A stretch of 64,000 nt of DNA, taken from NCBI GenBank assembly GCA_020081605.1, contig JAHREC010000013.1, positions 3,720,001 through 3,784,000 on the forward strand, written 5' to 3'. Under the pieces are notes generated by a model. That model ran no database searches. It saw only the letters and a program-made list of their open reading frames with translations, and was not told the DNA's origin. Of this stretch, positions 45,801 through 56,572 are shown in pieces. How positions within the stretch are numbered: position 1 is the first letter of the stretch; every line of letters begins with the position of its first letter. The position numbers and the translations under genes are program-made. This stretch comes from Albifimbria verrucaria (Eukaryota; Ascomycota; Sordariomycetes; Hypocreales; Stachybotryaceae).

Positions 45801-45806
45801 CACGTG
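45801..45806. promoter_or_regulatory. Second CACGTG box upstream of VTC1
   Basis: A palindromic E-box (GGTCACGTGCACG context) 541 bases upstream of VTC1. The leading T gives the TCACGTG form that favours Cbf1-type factors over Pho4. It may serve either divergent gene. Confidence 0.35.
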
Positions 45807-46118
45807 CACGTTGCCTGGAGAATTGAGCGGAGCTTGCTCTGTCTGCCGAATTGGTAAAGGGCCCAAGCAGGCCAAAACAACAGGTAAGGCGTACGCATAA
45901 AGTCCAAATTTCGTGTCACCGGTGGGTATCTCTGTTTACTTGACCCTAGTCGCCGCCCTGGTTATCTTCGACCTTGCTCCTTCTAATAAGATTGTAGATT
46001 CCTTGCTTCGGTTTCGGTTCTACATTGTAGCCTCACCTCGCGCCTTGGTAGCTCTATTTACACCGCTGCTGTCCAATCCTCCAACTAGACGAATAACACC
46101 TCCCCTGAATCATCCAAG

Positions 46119-46815
46119 ATGGCTACTCCTGTGAGCAAACCACGCTGCCCAATTCGTGTCCCGCTTCAGCGATGCTGACCTGTCCTATGTAGCCCGTTGC
46201 TTTCAACCGCCTCAAGCAGATCGCCACCGACGTTCGTTCTACCCGCTGCCCTGAAGCCGTCCTGCCCTGAAAGCGGCACGGCGCTCGCCGTCACATCCAC
46301 GCTTGCTCACAGTTGTGTCTGCAGGTCTGCAACAGCGCCATTGGAAACGCTGAGTTCTACGACCACGCCAAGACGGAGCAATGGAACTCCACCATCATTG
46401 TAAGCTTTTGCGGCCCAGGATACAATCGCCGTCGGGACCAGTTACGCTGACTCTGTTGCCCCTCCTCCAGAACTCGCTCCTGAAGGCCGTCATCTCCGAG
46501 TCGACGCCCGAGGGCGCATCTGCCCCTTCTTACAAGTTCGCTTGCAACAGCACCATCGTCCAGCACCTCGTCCCCACGTCTTCCCTGAACAAGGCCCGTG
46601 GCGGTACCGACGTCAAGACGGAGGAGCCCCACGTCTCGACCAGCTCCGAGGCGACCGCTACCGACGGTAAGCCCCACGTCGGCCGACGTGGAATGCACAG
46701 CGCCACCGGTGCGTACTGGGATGAGAAGAAGGACGGCATGTGGACCTTCAAGTACGACGGCGGTGAGGGCAAGGGCTTGGACGTTGTCATCATGCTGATC
46801 TGGGTTGCTATCTGA
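46119..46815 (+). CDS. Tctex-1 type dynein light chain
   Basis: An intact 156-residue protein in four exons. It is a light chain of cytoplasmic dynein that dimerises and binds the intermediate chain. Exon 1 encodes only MATP. Introns are 46131-46192, 46232-46324 (weak donor GTTCGT) and 46400-46470. The Tctex fold shows as NSAIGNAEFYDHAKTEQWNSTIINSLLKAVISE (helices), YKFACNSTIVQ (strand), GAYWDEKKDGMWTFKY and the C-terminal strand LDVVIMLIWVAI. The loop between strand 1 and HSATGAYWD is about 45 residues and Thr/Ser-rich, longer than in animal members, as often seen in filamentous fungi. It shares its promoter with VTC1. Confidence 0.85.
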
Positions 46816-47534
46816 GCTGGTCTCGCCAGCGATGGCCCTTACTGGATGCCACGGTGAAGCATGCGCAGGGTTGCAGGGTCCTTTCTAGATACCTAGTTGC
46901 TGTTCAGAATATGGCGTTCAGGAGGCGAGGCATTGACACTGCGTTCAAAGAGATGTGGGCATCTTGTAGCCACTGGGATTAGTATTGATTCGGCCGTGAT
47001 GTGTCATATCGGCTTTGTTCTTCTTTGTGTCTACGATATGCGCGTGCGTCGATTGGTAGATATGTATGCCATTCCGGTTTGCTGTTGGTATCTATTTACC
47101 TAACAGGTTCGTCTTTTGTTGCACTGCCCAGTTGTATCATGTATGTCCAAATGGTTCATTGGTCTTTCTAGTGATACTGTACTATATCTACGCGGCCACA
47201 GCTTCCCAGTTGGCCCATGGAACCTGGTATGTGGGCATTTTCGAGTCGTGTGCTGGGAGTGAGCCCAGTATAGGTTGTCGTCAATGCGATCGTTCTTGAG
47301 ACATCACAGGAAAAAATATCACCATACTATATTTGTCCAACTTCATATTCGCAGACACCTTACGCAGCGACCAGGGAACAAAAGGAATAAAAATAAAAAC
47401 CAGACAAGAACAAACACACCTTTACCAGAACACACAAAACAGTAAAAGGCTAGATCATGTTGTATAGCATGATTCCTCTCACCTCTGGCAACAACGCAGC
47501 CAGGTATAGGGTAGCGCAAGGGGACAAGCAAGGC
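46816..47534. other. Intergenic between dynein light chain and tRNA-Tyr
   Basis: About 720 bases, including the 3' untranslated region of the dynein gene. No gene is supported. The last 200 bases hold A-rich stretches (AAAAATAAAAACC near 47391). Confidence 0.5.
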
Positions 47535-47539
47535 AAAAA
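47535..47539 (-). terminator. Pol III T5 terminator of tRNA-Tyr
   Basis: A run of five T on the coding strand, 11 bases after the tRNA 3' end, the usual RNA polymerase III stop signal. Confidence 0.75.
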
Positions 47540-47550
47540 GATATTGAGTT

Positions 47551-47638
47551 CTCCCCAACCAGAATCGAACTAGTGACCTTTCGATGAAATTATTTTCAAT
47601 TACAGTCGAACGTGATAAACCAACTACACCATGGGGAG
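47551..47638 (-). tRNA. tRNA-Tyr (anticodon GTA) with a 14-base intron
   Basis: A seven-pair acceptor stem (CTCCCCA with TGGGGAG) closes an 88-base gene. Box A (TGGTGTAGTTGG) and box B (AGTTCGATTCT) are well formed. The anticodon stem TTCGA/TCGAA encloses 21 bases: loop bases C, T, the anticodon G-T-A, A, then a 14-base intron (TTGAAAATAATTTC) at the canonical position after base 37. All nuclear tRNA-Tyr genes carry such an intron. The D loop has three T after GG where two are common, so either a variant or a sequence error. The mature length is 74 bases before CCA. Confidence 0.9.
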
Positions 47639-49983
47639 GTCGTTGACGACGATCGTTGATATTTCTATACATATACCCAGTATTCCAAAGTGCTTTCACT
47701 GTCGAACCTTTGCCACCGTGGAGTCACCCGTTCTTCGTCGCGGATATTGAGATTCATGAAACGGTCTTCTGCTCTACGGTTCTGCTCCGAAGGACTGGAT
47801 AAAAATGTCTATCCATTCCTTAATGTCTCGTGAAATTTAGTAATTACCACCTGATGGAACGTGCCATTCTCATGTGCTCAAGCGGATGCAACGATAAATT
47901 TTTTTCTTCCCTTTATTGCATCGGCCCGTATTCTTTTCGCTGAACCACATGTTTCCCACCATCTGATAATGCAGCATACCTTTACCACTGGCCAAATCCT
48001 GATTGCGCTGCCTGCAGGCGCATGGAGCCAATGCAGGAACCCCACACAGAAGCTCTCGAAGCGGCTTGGGTTCTGCAGACCGCTTCTATAGAACGCCATC
48101 GGAAGAAGGGATAGCGCTGGCAGGTCGTCTAGAACCTACGACGCATCGGCGCGGAGCGGAAATGTGTTTACCAATTTACCTCGACGCATGAATCCTTGAT
48201 GCGACAACAAACCTGCGTGTCTCACCCGTGGTTCGTGCGCTTGAACTACAGGCCCTGGGTCGTCACCACCACGCCGAGCTCGCTCGTGTTAACATGGCTT
48301 ACACTATCGACAGCCCAACTGTACTGTGCTGTACGTGTGCAGGTGGGCAGCAGTTGGGCTGGAGATGCAGAAGGCGCTTGCAGCGTGGGATGGCCTGTCT
48401 CGGGCCATCTCGTATCACCGAGCGGTCAGCCTCAACTTGAATTTATCCAACCTCATTGTCTCCCCGCACCACAGATAGACGACGGTCTGCCTGTCCTCCG
48501 GAGGCCATTCGAAAAGGAATCGGAAGCTTTGGTTGACGCTGGATAATTCGGTCATCCATGGGTCAACAGTGGACGCCCTGTGGAGGTGGCGAGGATGGCT
48601 AATGACATGCCTGGGATCCGCAATGATGCCTCTGTGCATCGTGACGGGGCTGAGGTCGAGCAATAGTGGAGCACATTGCTTGGACGCATGGGGAGACCGG
48701 ACCAGGTCAATGGATCCTGTCGACCGACGGTTCGTCGACAGCGAAACAACCGAAGGAGAAGACGCCCAAGGCGAGGGAATGATCTTCAAGCGAGAGAACA
48801 AGCCAGGCAAGCAAGGATTAAATCGATGGACCCTTAACACGACTCAAGAGCTTCATGCCACCACATCATTGATGTGGAGACGGATTGTCAGCAACCAATT
48901 CAAACCTCGGCTGGGTTCTACTTGGCCATTATTGAACACCGCTAGAAGCCATATCGAAAACTCTGTTTGCTCGCGCTCGCCTCCTTTGGGTTGGGTCTTG
49001 TGTGGGCGCGGGTTCCTGGCGATCCAGGTTGTCGTTCCATGGCACTGCCAACCAGAGAGATGGGCCGGGTATCTCGCGTGCTGCTGAGCGGCCATGCCGT
49101 CTCCGGGTAGAGTCGAGGCCTTTCCCCTCCCCACATCCACGTCCACCTCACGATGTGCTCTTTAGGGAGGGTTAGGGGCTCAGCTTTATCCGGGAAAATC
49201 CACCCGACCAACGCGCACCTGTCCAGAACGCTGCAGTCAGATCGCGGAAGACAGCGAAGGGCCCACAGCCATTGACACGCACAAGGATCATTTGGCATCG
49301 TGCCCGTCTTTGCCCGCATATCCGTTGTCCTCGACCCTGGTATCGCCACCGAGTCGAGGCATCTTCCTCTGCGGCTCCTCGACGGCCATCGCGCTTGGAA
49401 AGAGGGGACTGCTCCACGGGCACAGCGAAACAAAGCAGTGATCATCTAATGTGACGGGATACTGGATACTTGGATGTATCCATTTGACCCTGATTCATGG
49501 GCGCTAGACGGTTAGCTTATCGCCATTTCCTTGGCCCTTTGGGTAGTGCCACATGGGTCGCCTTGCGGAAGAGACTGCAAAATTTCCCACGATGGATCCC
49601 GGCCCCATCACACCACCACCGAGACTACCTCTCGGACCACCCTCGGCATCGCCCGTTGCTGCTAATCCTCTTTGCTGCCCTCGTTCCTTTAAATACTTGC
49701 CCTCCCACACTGTCCTTGCCTCCCCACGGGTTCCCTTATGATCTTGCTATTAAGGTGTTTGAACATTCGTTCTTATCCATTATCTACCACCACTTGACAT
49801 CAATTATTCAGTCGCTACTACCTGCGACTACCCCTGAACCTTGGCTGTCGTGCCCATTGTTTCTAGGCGCTCCCGCTCGCTCTTGAAACAAACCCACCGC
49901 AATATCACGAGACCATTATAGACGAAACTCCGACACATTCGTCGCTTTAACACACACGCAAACCAACCTCACACACTATCATC
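47639..49983. other. Intergenic region, no supported gene
   Basis: About 2.3 kb between the tRNA and the F-box gene. Frames such as 48533-49087 (plus) or 49445-48942 (minus) have no domain or splice support. The right end (49590-49983) is a C/T-rich leader of the F-box gene. Confidence 0.5.
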
Positions 49984-50888
49984 ATGGTTCAACTGCTGCC
50001 TACCGCTCCTTACTCTAACAATGGGGCTCCTATTCAGCAGACTGCAGAGGAATGGCGGGCCAACCTCACCAGGCATGAGGGGAAGATGACGAGGGAGGAG
50101 CACGCCCAGCGAGCCCGAGACTTGAACACGAAGAGAGGACTCATGAGGGCACCTCGCCGCGGGTGGTCAATGACAGACTACCAAGGTGATCACCATGCTC
50201 AGCTCCCTCACAGCAGGCAACGGCTGTTGCCCAAGTGGCTGTCATTCTAGAGAACGAACCGCTCTCGGTGCCAAAGCCGCCATCCCCTCATCCGTCGCAA
50301 CTCCCGTTCAGGAGAAGACGGTGCTTCCTCAGCGACCCAAGCTTCCTCCCCTCGCCGTTCTTACTCAGTCACCGATTACGAGCCGGTCCCTCCCGGCCTA
50401 CCCCGCCCGTCCTCCCGCCTCGGTCTTCTGGACCTTCCATCGGAGCTGCACTACAATCTCTTTGATTTCCTCGATCCCATCGACGGCGCATGCCTCGGAC
50501 TGGCCCACTCTAAACTATATGATATTCATCGCCGCAAGAATGGTACCGTTCCTCTTTCCAGCCGCTACTCTGGACCCAACGATATGGAATGGGCATGGCG
50601 CGGTGCTGGACCCTCGTTCACCCCGCATCTGCAACGAGTGTCAAGCAGAGCGACCTTGACCAGCTCCGCGTTAAAGGCCAGGTTTACTGTCGCAAGTGCG
50701 GTATCTATCGTTGCGAACTTCGACGTCATCTGAAGGATTGGATGGGCACGGGTTACGAATACTGCGAGATCAAGGAGACGTACGGCAGGCCTGCCGGCGA
50801 AGACGCAAAGTCATACTGCTTCATGAGCTCCCCAAAGAACCCTCACCGGTGCGGGCGCCACGGAGGGAAGAAGGGTACCACCGCCTAA
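49984..50888 (+). CDS. F-box protein with a C-terminal Cys/His cluster
   Basis: About 302 residues, intronless once corrected. The N-terminal part (residues 1-80) is polar, with EEWRANLTRHEGKMTREEHAQRARDL. A Pro-rich linker leads to an F-box-like motif near 148-185 (LGLLDLPSELHYNLFDFL, then LGLAHSKLYDIHRR). That suggests a substrate adaptor for an SCF ubiquitin ligase. The last 70 residues hold YCRKCGIYRCELRRHLKDWMG, EYCEI and a C-x9-C-G-R-H end, a Cys/His set that could bind zinc. Four missing bases (near 50211-50220; A run 50273-50275; C run 50348-50351; C run 50621-50624) are needed to join the parts and give 303 codons. The substrate is unknown. Confidence 0.65.
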
Positions 50889-51937
50889 ACCAAGGGGCCA
50901 CCGCCACATCCACTTGGAATTCTTGACATGACGTACACGAAACACGAAAGAGCGTTGGATAGTAATACCGGGATCGCATGGAGCGAAGGAAACGGGGAAG
51001 GCCGAACGGGAATTGTAGGATATCGAGGGGCCACGAAGATTTTTAATGCGGCGTTTGGGAGAGTTTAAGCTAGAGACATGGGCATCACGACAGCGATTGG
51101 ATACCAGGCAAATGGTGGGAGGCCAGTGACGTACTTCCTCAAGAAGGGTTTGCTATTCGTCGATATGCGGCATAGAATTTTAGAGAGTACATGATCTACA
51201 AGATCCGAATATAAGAATAGATGATCATATGTGATTTGATCTAAGCCGTTGTTCACCGTGGCGTGTGCAAAGGGATGCAGCCACTCAACTGAGCTGTTGT
51301 CACAGGTTTCCAAACTATCGAAAGGACAATCAGTTGCTAAGGAATGCTTCATGATAGACATATTGGTTTGGGAATCCTAGCCCGGATAACTGGCATGGTT
51401 TCTCAAACCAGAAATGATCAAGCACAGCCTTTTCGTGAATAAATCGAATTACATCGCCACGTGCATTTATCGACATCTGCGTCTTGGCTCAGCACCTTAA
51501 CACCCCTCGAATCTCACGTCGCACACATTCCGTGTCTCAGAGTTGCGTCTCGAAAAGTAGTAGCTTCTATATTGTACTGTATGTCTCATTAAGTGGGTTT
51601 TAGACATGGACCCCGCTAATGCGTCATCGAGGGCCGTTTTATTCGGCAAAATTTGAGATGCCTTCTATATATCATACAGATCATGCCCCTCGAGGCATGC
51701 TGCGAATCCTGAACGCCGGCCTTGTTAACCTATCCAGTTCGTGGGACATTCCGTCCTCAGTTTCTGAAACAACCTTGTGCAAGCTCCCCGAACGCCGATT
51801 CTAATATTCCCATAGCCTTGCACGCCGGCATGACCGCAACTAGCCGTAGCCAGCTCTTAATTCCAGTTGCCCTTTCCAGAATTAAGACAAGAAAGAAAGT
51901 AAAACAAAAACGAAGCCCATGGCTGTAGAGTCGTTGC
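50889..51937. other. Convergent 3' flanks of the F-box and GT31 genes
   Basis: About 1.05 kb. CACGTG lies at 51458-51463. No gene is seen. Confidence 0.5.
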
Positions 51938-53802
51938 TTATTTGGGGTCTCTCCATGCGATGCTGTCACACTCCCCACGGGCTTCGACCCAGTCGTGAAT
52001 TCCTTGGACGAACCAACCGCTCGTCCATCTTTCGTTCTTCTCCTTCTCCGGACGCGGCTTGCCAAACTTGAAACTCCTCGAGGTACAGCAGATGCCCTTG
52101 TGGTATCGCCACTGGAAACACTTGCGGTCCTTCTTGAAGTCCACGTCGCCTTCTTTTTCATCATACTTGGCCTTGACGAAATCGCTACGTTCTAAATCCG
52201 TGCCCAAATGGTCGAATTCTTCCTGTGAGATGTCCAGGCCTGCCGATTCACAGACGAGGGCACAAGCAGATCGTGAGGTATGCGCGAGCTTCTCGATCGG
52301 GTTCTTCTCCTCTTGCTTTCGTTGGCGACCCTTCTCGTGGCCTCCGGCTTCCTCTTGGGCCTTTTCGTCGGGAGAAATGTAACACGTATCGTCAGACATA
52401 TTGTCCCACTCCTTTCGGTAAGCAGTAAGATGTGGCTTGAAGAAAGTGTGGTATAGATCCTTGATTTGCATAATCTCCTGTATTCATGTCAGCTTTCATC
52501 GAACCGGGGTCTCGTTTTTATTTTTATTTTTAGCAACGTACGTTCTTCGTACGGGTCTGTTCGTACTGCCAGACCGAGCTGACTTCCTCTGAATTCATGT
52601 GGTGCATAGTGAAGATAGGTTCACACCAGTGGCCGGGGCCATATGGTAGGGTGTTGGGCTTCTCGCCATTGAACATGGGATGCGCCTGCTTGACCTTGGC
52701 ACCAACCTCGTCCAGAGCCATAGAGATGAGGAGATCTCCACAACACTCGTGAGGGGCTTTCTCGTCGTACTTAGCGGCGATGCCAGGGATAGTTTCGATC
52801 ATTTTCTCATGAAAGCGCCCGATACCACGTAACCGCTGCCACCGTGGGCGAAGGGAAGTTGTTGATGAGGGCAACGCTGCCAACATATGGGTGCTCCTCG
52901 GGGTTTGCTCGGTTGCGCAACCAATGAACGATGTTGTTCCAGACGACGTAGGTATCAGCCTCGGCGAAGACATACCACTCCTTGTTGGGACGCATCTCCC
53001 AAGTGCGCTCGACCATGTTTAGGAATTTGTACTTGTCGAGGTCCCAACCGCCCTTCATGTCCTTGGTGCATTCCTTCTGGGAGATGGGGCACGCTTGCTG
53101 CGCGGTGTATAGCTTGAACTCCTTGTTCGCCTTGATAATGGTTTCGTCGACGCGATCGAGAACGTTGTAGATGTGGTACTTGCCAATCTGTTGCTCCTGC
53201 AGCGAAAGTTAACATATGCTCAAAAGCCACACTAGGAAGCTTTGCGCATGGGACCAGGCTTCGGGCCGGGGCAGGACAAAGAAACTTTGCAGCCAACGCC
53301 AGCCAGACGCCACCATCTTGGGGACAAACATAAATGACCCAGGCGCCCGGGAAGCTAATGCAACAACGTTGGAAGGAGAGCTGCGACGTACCAGATCCGA
53401 GAAGAGTAGGAAATCAGGCACACACTGCAGGTTGGTAAGCAGCTGGGTGGGCACCTTATCGAAGGCCTCGGTTGCGCCAGTTTTCATGACGAGCTGGATT
53501 CCATCCATGTTGGGGAAGCCATCGCAGGGCGAGGTGACGTTCAGTTGCTGGTGGACAACAGACTCGGTGCCTTCTTGGTAGAGGGTGTTGTTGTAGACCT
53601 GGGTGGAGTTGTGGTCGAGATATTTGGAGATGTGGTCGACGAGGTAGTCCTTGTAGTAGCGGGGTGAGTTGTCGCTGAGCTGGTAGAGCGGGACGAGGAG
53701 CATGAGCATGAGGGCCAGAATGATGACAATCTTGATGGTGCGAGGCGACACCATGCTGAGACTGCTCCCTACCTGGGAGAGGAAGCGACGTTCGACTGCC
53801 AT
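51938..53802 (-). CDS. GT31/DUF604-type glycosyltransferase (type II membrane protein)
   Basis: About 535 residues. A short cytosolic N-terminus precedes a signal anchor near 24-43 (IKIVIILALMLMLLVPLYQL). The luminal catalytic domain has KYKFLNMVERTWEMRP, EWYVFAEADTYVVW with a DxD-like metal site around residues 216-220, then HPYVGSVALINNFPFAHGGSGYV and a conserved Cys pair (APHECCGDLLI). These are features of the fringe-like beta-1,3-glycosyltransferase family (GT31) as found in fungi, probably acting in the Golgi. Donor and acceptor are unknown. Introns: 53197-53391 (195 bp, long for this genome) and 52478-52541. Two missing bases (GGG 52853-52855 and T run 52802-52805) restore 536 codons. 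The C-terminal 200 residues are Cys-containing and charged. Confidence 0.8.
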
Positions 53803-54010
53803 CGCGATGGCGGAGAGGGGACCGAGAGAGGCAGGAGCGGGCCAGGAATGTTCAAAGAGGAATAGGAATTAGAAGAAGGAGGAACAGAAGAAGGAAATAA
53901 AAAGGAAAGAGCGAAGGTCAGTTGAGGTCAGGTCAAGAAGCCCGCGCCTAACTAAAAGGAAAGAGACAAGTTAAGAAATGCAAGGAAGTGACCGCCCCGT
54001 CGGTCGGTCG

Positions 54011-54040
54011 ATGCCAATGCCAATGCCAATGCCAATGCCA
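54011..54040 (+). repeat. (ATGCCA)5 microsatellite
   Basis: Five exact ATGCCA units in the upstream region of the GT31 gene. Confidence 0.9.
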
Positions 54041-54182
54041 GTGCAAAAGCGTCAGGGATCCGAAATGGCAATTGATGGGGAGAGGGAGAAAAAAGAATGG
54101 GGAAGGGGGATTGATGACGAGGAGGGTAGCTGGGATGCTTGGAGGAATAGGAGACGAGGCAACAAGGAAAAGCGAATTCAGC

Positions 54183-54213
54183 GTCAGCGTCAGTCAGTCA
54201 GTCAGTCAATCAA
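54183..54213 (+). repeat. CGTCA/GTCA tandem tract
   Basis: CGTCAG repeats shading into GTCA x4 and ATCA. Intergenic, no coding role seen. Confidence 0.7.
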
Positions 54214-56572
54214 GCAACCGACCAACCAAGCCCAGAGCGTCGAGAGGCTGTGAAGATGGGCGGTGCTTTGGTTTTGGCCTTGCCTAGCAACAAGCAGAAA
54301 TGAATTCCTGTTGCCGCGCGCTGTTCTGGTCTATCGCTGGTTCGAACAGAGGGCATGGCCATGTTTGATATGACAGGCTATGGGCAAGGAAGAAAGGCAG
54401 GAGAAAAAGAACGAGCTGATAGGCGTCTATCGTATGGAAACTTGGAAGGATCAGAATTCTTGACCTTGCTTGCCTCGACTCTAACTCGACATGACTTGGC
54501 TTCAGATGGGACCCTTTTTCTTTTTCGCGCTACGTATCTTCCGTCTCTCCTACCTATGTACTTACTATGTGTATGCCTGCCCACCACCCGCATCCACATC
54601 CACATACACATCCACCCACCTGGTCCGAGGTCGTACCTATTGTTGGCACATCAATTTCATGCCGCGTGCGCTGTCGTGGGTACCAGAGGCTTGGCTCAGC
54701 CGCTAGCGCCTCTGCCACCAGGCCCATGCCCCTGGCCCGTCAAGCTCGCTGCGTGGCTTGACGAGCTACGCTGCCTTGGGCCCGGCTGGACTGATGCGAG
54801 TGAGCGATACGGGCGGGAAAGCTCGTATGGCACTGCGCACTTGTACGGATCGGTATCCCCTGACACTCGCCTTCATTCCCCCGTTGGCGCGTCGGTACCT
54901 AGCGATAGTGCGAAGGGGCCGGATCCGTCGGGGACATTTTGTCTCCCGCCAAGCGGATGGATGGGTTGCGGGCGGCGCGCACTGTGGCACGCATGCAGAG
55001 GACTGGGAAAATCAGAAATGGGGTAACCAGGGTAGCATCGCCTCCAGGGGTGGGAGGTTCGTCGGTGGGCTGGTTACGACGAGACAAAACATGGTCGATC
55101 AGCTTACGTGGTGAGATAGGTTAGAGTACGCGAGCCTGGCATGGGACGATAGGTAGCCTCGGACGCTACCTATCGCCCCAAACCCTCCTTGTCACAGGTA
55201 TGGGAAACACATACAGGCGACGGAAATGCAATGCTCAGCGGCGAATCCGACGCAGCAACAAGGGCGCAGCGTGCGTGCGTCCAAATAAAACACCAAGTGA
55301 GGCAATCAGTGGACCATAGGGGAACATGACGACAGGGCTAGTCTTGGCATGTGTCTCTGCCGCCCAAGATGAGGTGAGGAACAAGCGACGGCCAATAAAG
55401 GCAGGCAATGGCATGGTTGGTTTCAGCGATACAACGAGGCTGCATTCATACGGTGCTGATTACCGCTCTGCCAGATATTCTCAGCACAAACATGTCGTAT
55501 CCTCGTCTCAGCCAGGAATGGAATGGAGCACCGCCTACTGCTTGAAAATGCATCTCGCCGAATCGCAGCCTCACCCTGGTTCCCTGCTAAGGCCAAGGTA
55601 GCATTAGCACCGCCGATAGCACTCGACTAGCCAAGCACAGTACGTCAGCCTTTAGAACCACCGAAATGCTCGATTGTAGGGCCCTTGCTCGAAATACCCA
55701 TCCTACTATCTACCCTCTGGATTTTTCTGCAATTGTCCCTCAGTCTATTGTTTCAAGTTGGTCAGATCTTTGTGGCTTGCACCCGTCATGCCATTAGTTG
55801 ACCGCGCGCTCTGCTGTTCTAGACGGCTCTAGTTGGCTCAAACTTGCCTGTCCTGATTGGACTATCGATGTCGCTAACGTCCGCACGGTGCTTTTCTTAG
55901 TTTACCTACGTAAGCTTCTATGCAAAAGACACGAGCTGAGCTTGACCCTTTTTCAACACTTTATCAAATCGCCCCATGAGCCGCTGCAGAATTGATTAAT
56001 TTTTAATTTTTAAATTTTTTTCGCTTCTTCTCTCTCATGCACTGGTCTCATTGTGGGTAATGCTTTCTTCTGACTTGCGCGTACGCCGTTGCGCTCCTGT
56101 CGCAGTAGGTTGAGCGCATTCATTGAACGCCAAAGCGCAGGGCTGGAAATTATCACCGTCCAACAACTATCCACGATTGCTACCCCGGGATTGCAATCTC
56201 GGAGAACCGTTACCCAAACATGACGATGCCAAGCCGCTCCCAGCCTTATGTTTGGCCAGTCGCCCATCAAATATGGATGCCTCACGAAACCCCGTAGCGC
56301 AGGCCAAGAACTTCCAAGCACTCAGCTACACTAGTAGCCACTTCTTGCAGGGCCGTTCGTCGTTATGAGCGTGTCACTGACGCGGGTACGCATGTTCAGG
56401 TTATAGTTATAGTCGTACAGTCTTATCCTAGTAGTATCAAGCCAAAGTAGCTGCCGAATCCTGGGTGCGATCGGCCGATGTTCTTATGGACGACCACCCA
56501 ACAGTGTAACACTGCGGCTATCCGGCTCAGTCTCATCATAACATTCGAGATGCCCAGTTTTAAAAATCGTCG

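Larger units (their letters stand above)
45261..46118. promoter_or_regulatory. Divergent VTC1/Tctex promoter
   Basis: 858 bases shared by VTC1 (minus) and the dynein light-chain gene (plus). It contains two CACGTG boxes, an ATTGG near 45850 and short tandem words (CTACGCTACATACGCTACA near 45700). No gene is supported inside. Confidence 0.45.
53803..56572. other. Intergenic region, no supported gene
   Basis: About 2.8 kb. It is promoter side for the GT31 gene (with purine-rich AGGAAG words at 53860-53960) and 3' side for ceramidase. Simple repeats: ATGCCA x5 (54011-54040) and GTCA x4 (54190-54210). An AT-rich patch lies at 55995-56025. The 224-codon frame at 54355-55026 shows no domain. Confidence 0.5.

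Noticed and set aside
45600..45806. General enrichment of CACGTG in the window
   Set aside because: About eight sites in 64 kb is below the chance expectation of about 16. Only the pair near VTC1 is of interest.
54355..55026. 223-codon plus-strand open frame
   Set aside because: No domain, Pro/His low complexity, overlapping frames on both strands.
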